This document shows, one piece after another, positions 40,378-42,815 of a stretch of DNA of 42,815 nucleotides. Where the stretch lies: the NCBI GenBank assembly GCA_934141605.1, contig CAKPCL010000009.1:1-42815 (forward strand). Direction: 5' to 3'. How positions within the stretch are numbered: position 1 is the stretch's first letter; the number at the start of each line of letters is the position of its first letter. The notes beneath the pieces were generated by a model, which was not told the origin of the DNA, ran no database searches, and saw only the letters and a program-made list of their open reading frames with translations. The translations under genes and the position numbers were made by a program. Origin of the DNA: an uncultured Clostridia bacterium (GTDB lineage: Bacteria > Bacillota > Clostridia > TANB77 > CAG-508).

Positions 40378-41097
40378 ATGTCAGGACATAGCAAATGGCA
40401 CAACATACAAGCAAAAAAAGGAAAAGCAGATGCAGCAAGAGGAAAAATCTTTACAAAATTAGGAAGAGAACTATTAATAGCAACAAAAGAAGGTGGACCA
40501 GACCCAGCAGGAAACTCAAAATTAAAAGCAGTTATAGCAAAATGTAAAGCAGCAAACATGCCAAATGACACAATAAACAATGCAATCAAAAAAGCATCAA
40601 CAAGTAACGAAAACTACGAAGAAATAGTATATGAAGGATATGGACCAAACGGAGTTGCAGTAATTGTAGAAGCATCAACAGACAACAAAAACAGAACAGC
40701 AGCAGACGTAAGACACGTATTTGACAAAGCAGGAGGAAACTTAGGAACAACAGGATGCGTATCATACATGTTCAATAAAAAAGGTGTAATAGTAATAGAA
40801 AGAGCATCAACAGAAATGTCAGAAGATGATGTAATGATGTTAGCACTAGATGCTGGAGCAGAAGATTTCTCAGCAGACGAAGAAGTATATGAAATAACAA
40901 CAGAACCTTCAGATTTTACACAAGTAAGTGAAAAATTAGAAGAAGCTGGATTAGAATTCTTAGAAGCAGGTGTTCAAATGGTTCCAACTACAACAGTTCA
41001 ATTAGATGAAAAAGGTGTAGAAAAAATGGAAAGACTAATAGAAAGACTTGACGAACTTGATGATGTAGCAAACATCTATCATAACTGGGAAGAATAA
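40378..41097 (+). CDS. yebC: YebC/PmpR family protein
   Basis: 239 aa, typical length. Hallmarks: MSGHSKWHNIQAKKGKADA, ANMPNDTINNAIKKA, IVYEGYGPNGVAVIVEASTDN, NRTAADVRHVFDKAGGNLG and GCVSYMF. Annotated in many genomes as a transcriptional regulator; recent views place it as a ribosome-associated factor that eases translation through difficult sequences such as polyproline. Start ATG 6 nt after AGGAGG. Codons are very A-rich, in line with high expression. Confidence 0.95.
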   Translation: MSGHSKWHNIQAKKGKADAARGKIFTKLGRELLIATKEGGPDPAGNSKLKAVIAKCKAANMPNDTINNAIKKASTSNENYEEIVYEGYGPNGVAVIVEASTDNKNRTAADVRHVFDKAGGNLGTTGCVSYMFNKKGVIVIERASTEMSEDDVMMLALDAGAEDFSADEEVYEITTEPSDFTQVSEKLEEAGLEFLEAGVQMVPTTTVQLDEKGVEKMERLIERLDELDDVANIYHNWEE

Positions 41098-41100
41098 AAA

Positions 41101-41194
41101 ATTAGGGATTGGGGGACAGGTCTTCAATCCCGATTTTTTTAAGTAATATAAAAATTTAAAATATAGATAAAAAACCTGTCACTCAATTTCTAAT
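41101..41194 (+). terminator. yebC terminator nested in a longer inverted repeat
   Basis: Terminator: GGGATTG (41105-41111) with CAATCCC (41125-41131), then GATTTTTTT. In addition, 41101-41121 (ATTAGGGATTGGGGGACAGG...) can pair with 41174-41194 (ACCTGTCACTCAATTTCTAA...) over 20 of 21 positions counting G-U pairs. The two structures use the same bases, so only one can form. Confidence 0.8.
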
Positions 41195-41209
41195 TTTTAG
41201 GAGATATTT

Positions 41210-42577
41210 ATGGAAAAAATACCAGTAGAAAAAAACAAAGAATATATAGTAGAAATAATTGATAATGGATTTGAAGGAGAAGGAATTGCAAAAATAGACA
41301 ATTTTACAATTTTTATTAATGGTGCAATAAAAGGAGAAAAAGTAAAAATACTAATTGTAAAAGTCTTATCATCACACGCATTTGGAAAAATAGTAGAAAT
41401 ACTAGAAAAATCAGATGTAAGACAAGAAGTAGACTGCGCAACATATAAAAGATGTGGTGGATGTAACATGAGACATATAAAATATGAAGATACACTAAAA
41501 ATGAAGCAAAATGCTGTTCAATCACTAGTTAATAAAACACTAAAAAACAAAATTCAAGTCAAACCAACACTAGGCATGGAAAATCCATTGCATTACAGAA
41601 ATAAAGCACAATATCCAATTGGTATAAATAAGAACGGAGAGCCAGTAATTGGAATATTTGCAAATAGAACACATGAAGTAATACCTATGGAAAAATGCTT
41701 AATTCAAAATTCAATATCAGAAGAAATAGCAAAAACTATATTAGAATTTATAAAGAAAAATAAAATTCCAGTATATAACGAAAAAACAGTAAAAGGGCTA
41801 TTTAGACACATTGTAATAAAAGTTGGAATAAAAACAAATGAAATAATGTGTATATTGGTTATAAATGGTAGCAAAATTCCAAATGAAGATGAATTGGTAG
41901 AAGTTCTAATGCAAAAATATCCTAACATAAAAACAATAGTAAAAAACATAAATACGAAAAATACAAATGTCATACTAGGAAAAGAAAATATCAACATATA
42001 TGGAAATGGATATATTGAAGATAAATTAGGTGAATACACATTTAAAATATCACCACTTTCATTTTATCAAGTAAATCCAGTACAGGCTGAAAGACTTTAC
42101 AATATTGGTGTAGAGGCAGCAAAAATAACTAAAAATGATACAGCATCTGATTTGTATTGTGGTATTGGAACAATTTCATTATTTATGGCAAAATATGCTA
42201 AAAAGGTGTATGGAGTTGAAATTGTAGAACAGGCAATTAAAGATGCAAAAGAAAATGCAAAAATTAATAATGTTGATAATACTGAATTTATTGCAGGTGA
42301 TACAGAAGTTGTTTTAGATGATTTAATTAATAATAAAAGTATTATTCCTGATGTTGTTATGGTTGATCCGCCTAGAAAGGGTCTTGATAATAAGTCTATT
42401 GATAATATTTTGAAGATTAAACCTGATAGATTTGTGTATATTAGTTGTAATCCTGCTACTTTGGTTAGGGATTTAGCTAGGTTTGAAGAGGCTTATGAAA
42501 TTAAAGAAATTCAACCAGTTGATATGTTTCCGTTTACGGGGCACGTTGAGTGTGTTTCAGTAATGCATTTAAAATGA
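41210..42577 (+). CDS. rlmD: 23S rRNA (uracil-5-)-methyltransferase, RlmD/RlmCD type
   Basis: 455 aa. An N-terminal TRAM domain (~5-60), iron-sulfur cysteines C76, C82, C85 and C163, SAM motif D314-LYCGIGTIS, VDPPRKGLD, catalytic C413 in ISCNPATL, and the closing TGHVECVSVM. Makes m5U in 23S rRNA; in Bacillota one such enzyme often handles both U747 and U1939. Start ATG 6 nt after AGGAG, immediately after the long inverted repeat. Codon use changes strikingly along the gene: A-ending codons dominate the first part, T/G-ending codons the last ~60. Confidence 0.93.
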   Translation: MEKIPVEKNKEYIVEIIDNGFEGEGIAKIDNFTIFINGAIKGEKVKILIVKVLSSHAFGKIVEILEKSDVRQEVDCATYKRCGGCNMRHIKYEDTLKMKQNAVQSLVNKTLKNKIQVKPTLGMENPLHYRNKAQYPIGINKNGEPVIGIFANRTHEVIPMEKCLIQNSISEEIAKTILEFIKKNKIPVYNEKTVKGLFRHIVIKVGIKTNEIMCILVINGSKIPNEDELVEVLMQKYPNIKTIVKNINTKNTNVILGKENINIYGNGYIEDKLGEYTFKISPLSFYQVNPVQAERLYNIGVEAAKITKNDTASDLYCGIGTISLFMAKYAKKVYGVEIVEQAIKDAKENAKINNVDNTEFIAGDTEVVLDDLINNKSIIPDVVMVDPPRKGLDNKSIDNILKIKPDRFVYISCNPATLVRDLARFEEAYEIKEIQPVDMFPFTGHVECVSVMHLK

Positions 42578-42658
42578 AACTTCAAAGCGCAGTAACAGCA
42601 ATGCTTTCAGAAGATTATAATAAAATTTAAAATACGTAAAAAAATGAAAAAAATCATT

Positions 42659-42691
42659 AGCTAATTATAGAAATATAGTTAGCTTTTTTTA
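42659..42691 (+). terminator. Terminator with GAAA tetraloop
   Basis: AGCTAATTATA (42659-42669), loop GAAA, TATAGTTAGCT (42674-42684, one T-G pair), then TTTTTT. Probably ends the rlmD transcript. Confidence 0.92.
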
Positions 42692-42712
42692 TGTCAGAAA
42701 GGAGGAATTTTA

Positions 42713-42802
42713 TTGAAATGTAAAACAATAGCAATGTTATATGTGGCTATGGAACACCTATGTACTAATTTGAATTTTTATGATAATATAAATTTAGAAT
42801 GA
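42713..42802 (+). CDS. Possible 29-aa peptide
   Basis: TTG start 7 nt after a strong AAAGGAGG (42698-42705); reads MKCKTIAMLYVAMEH then LCTNLNFYDNINLE and stops at TGA (42800). Another Shine-Dalgarno-like GAAAGGAAAG follows at the window edge, so this may be a small leading gene of an operon beyond the window. An ATG at 42718 in another frame is followed at once by TAA. No family recognised; the case rests on the ribosome binding site. Confidence 0.35.
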   Translation: MKCKTIAMLYVAMEHLCTNLNFYDNINLE

Positions 42803-42815
42803 AAGGAAAGAATTA

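Noticed and set aside
42800..42802. Possible reassignment of TGA, given the extreme AT content.
   Set aside because: No recognised protein needs TGA read as an amino acid, and intact genes end with TAA or TAG with TGA never in frame inside them.
1..42815. tRNA, rRNA and complete IS elements.
   Set aside because: No cloverleaf with GTTCGA-type arm, no rRNA core sequence and no transposase reading frame was recognised by eye.

Overview
The window reads as chromosomal DNA of a very AT-rich, low-GC Bacillota, most likely an anaerobic and possibly gut-associated member of the Clostridia. Supporting this are strong AGGAGG-type ribosome binding sites, extended -10 promoters (TGnTATAAT), heavy use of ATA/AGA/AAA codons, the standard code with TGA used as stop, and an oxygen-sensitive class III ribonucleotide reductase. 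I found no tRNA, rRNA, CRISPR array or complete insertion sequence.

Layout. 1-3000 is an accessory island: an Abi_2/AbiF-like HEPN protein, then a separately promoted, highly structured RNA candidate, the debris of a DUF4143-type AAA ATPase, a P-loop kinase-like gene and a DUF1737 gene. 3000-8400 is core: ftsY, a UPF0182 membrane protein, and (minus strand) a zinc-ribbon protein followed by tyrS. 8500-12460 holds dgkA, a frameshifted trxB, trxA, then a DUF4173-DUF2975-XRE membrane/regulator module. 12500-16480 is a cell-wall cassette: a PBP2a-like class B penicillin-binding protein, an OmpR-type response regulator and a histidine kinase. 16570-19640 has a histidine phosphatase, a MATE exporter and a MATE-like partner. 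19700-24120 has a small unknown gene, a composite palindromic repeat, a two-gene ABC transporter and an L,D-transpeptidase. 24130-28050 is a long stem-loop and addA. 28040-30980 carries a toxin-antitoxin pair (toxin frameshifted), a small membrane-anchored protein and a pilin-like protein ending in a formylglycine-enzyme-like (C-type lectin) domain. 31000-34000 is nrdD-nrdG. 34000-36690 is a frameshifted mgtA-like Mg2+ P-type ATPase. 36700-42815 has a small secreted protein, an MFS transporter, the tag glycosylase, a membrane-anchored alpha/beta hydrolase, yebC, a 23S rRNA uracil methyltransferase and a tiny ORF.

Themes. Three genes (trxB, the RelE/ParE toxin, mgtA) each become full length if one base is changed, which means either real recent inactivation or indel errors in the assembly. 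A family of palindromic repeats carrying GGGACGGTTCT occurs three times and has taken over gene ends: it places or abuts the ribosome binding site of two genes and supplies the stop codon of nrdD. The two most promising leads are the AbiF-like gene with its neighbouring structured RNA, and the pilin/lectin protein whose last ~30 residues look like the variable region of a diversity-generating retroelement.
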